Assembly: GCA_046294345.1 (NCBI GenBank)
Contig: JBKBJT010000065.1
Span: 1-13,722 of the forward strand
DNA length: 13,722 bases
DNA from: Ferrovibrio sp046294345
GTDB lineage: Bacteria; Pseudomonadota; Alphaproteobacteria; Ferrovibrionales; Ferrovibrionaceae
Direction: 5' to 3'
Each line of letters starts with the position of its first letter. Within the stretch, counting starts at the first letter, position 1. The notes below the pieces were generated by a model. The model did no database searches. It was not told the DNA's origin and saw only the letters and a program-made list of their open reading frames with translations. The position numbers were made by a program, and so were the translations under genes. Shown here in pieces: positions 13,256 through 13,722 of this stretch.

Positions 13256-13722
13256 TGCCCCGTGATGCATGGCGGTGTCACCGCCGCGGGCACCACCGTC
13301 ACCAACTGGTGGCCCAATGCGCTGAACCTCGACATCCTGCACCAGCACGATGCCAAGACCGATCCGCTCGGCCCCGGCTTCGACTATCGCGCGGAGCTGC
13401 GCAAGCTCGACGTCGCCGCCCTGAAGGCCGATCTGAAGGCGCTGATGACCGACAGCCAGGATTGGTGGCCGGCCGACTGGGGCCATTACGGCGGTCTGAT
13501 GATCCGCATGGCCTGGCATGCCGCCGGCTCGTATCGCATGGCCGATGGTCGTGGCGGCGGCGGCACCGGCAACCAGCGTTTCGCCCCGCTGAATTCCTGG
13601 CCCGACAACGCCAATCTCGACAAGGCGCGCCGCCTGCTCTGGCCGATCAAGAAGAAATACGGCAACCGCATCAGCTGGGCCGACCTGATCATCCTGGCCG
13701 GCACCATCGCCTATGAATCCAT
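13220..13722 (+). CDS. katG: Catalase-peroxidase KatG, N-terminal part
   Basis: This is a bifunctional heme catalase-peroxidase that destroys hydrogen peroxide in the cytoplasm. Only the first 167 or so of roughly 720-740 residues lie in the window; the frame is open at the right edge. After the repeat-derived MTGTKTGT extension come KCPVMHGG and the typical TNWWPNALNLDILHQH segment. The distal heme-pocket motif RMAWHAAGSYR is present in full, with the catalytic Arg, the Trp of the Met-Tyr-Trp cofactor, and the distal His. It is followed by DGRGGGGTGNQRFAPLNSWPDN and WADLIILAGTIA. The start at 13220 is supported by AGGAGAG upstream. The gene diverges from the XRE regulator, with paired inverted repeats in between; katG is commonly induced by OxyR under peroxide stress. 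The identity is firm. Confidence 0.97.
   Translation, partial: MTGTKTGTMTGKCPVMHGGVTAAGTTVTNWWPNALNLDILHQHDAKTDPLGPGFDYRAELRKLDVAALKADLKALMTDSQDWWPADWGHYGGLMIRMAWHAAGSYRMADGRGGGGTGNQRFAPLNSWPDNANLDKARRLLWPIKKKYGNRISWADLIILAGTIAYES

Overview
The window is high-GC, densely packed chromosomal DNA, most likely from an alphaproteobacterium. The run argS - SPOR-domain protein - nagZ on one strand, divergent from erpA and close to xth, is an arrangement I know from that class. A Rhodospirillales-type lineage is my guess; nothing here fixes the genus. I found no rRNA, tRNA, CRISPR array, insertion sequence or phage gene. The largest gap without a gene is about 210 bases.

Left part (1-4304, minus strand): a tight operon reading right to left: argS, a membrane-anchored SPOR protein, nagZ (peptidoglycan recycling), and a site-2-protease-family membrane protein cut by the window edge. 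Genes are separated by 4 bases or overlap (14 and 4 bases), so translational coupling is likely. Middle-left (4514-7181, plus strand): erpA (Fe-S insertion), an isochorismatase-fold hydrolase with an odd start and a Ser where the catalytic Cys is expected, xth (exonuclease III), and an HSL-type alpha/beta hydrolase. The last gene overlaps the 3' end of recQ (minus strand, 7178-9028) by 4 bases.

Accessory part (9100-10793): two unrecognised divergent genes share a 95-base control region. The minus-strand product has a long Ser/Thr-rich alternating segment, like the membrane-inserting hairpins of aerolysin-type beta pore-forming proteins. The plus-strand product carries a T-x5-C ... H-x-x-P arrangement (T115, C121, H139) like the Thr-Cys-His triad of CheD and Burkholderia lethal factor 1 glutamine deamidases. 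Together they are the best candidate here for an undescribed system, possibly a pore/effector pair. This is motif-level inference only.

Right part (10804-13722): on the minus strand, a glutathione S-transferase, an NTF2/SnoaL-like protein and an XRE regulator with an MmyB-type C-terminal domain. Divergent from the regulator is katG (catalase-peroxidase), cut by the right edge. Its AT-rich promoter region holds two nested perfect inverted repeats, and its coding sequence opens with a threefold 12-base tandem repeat.
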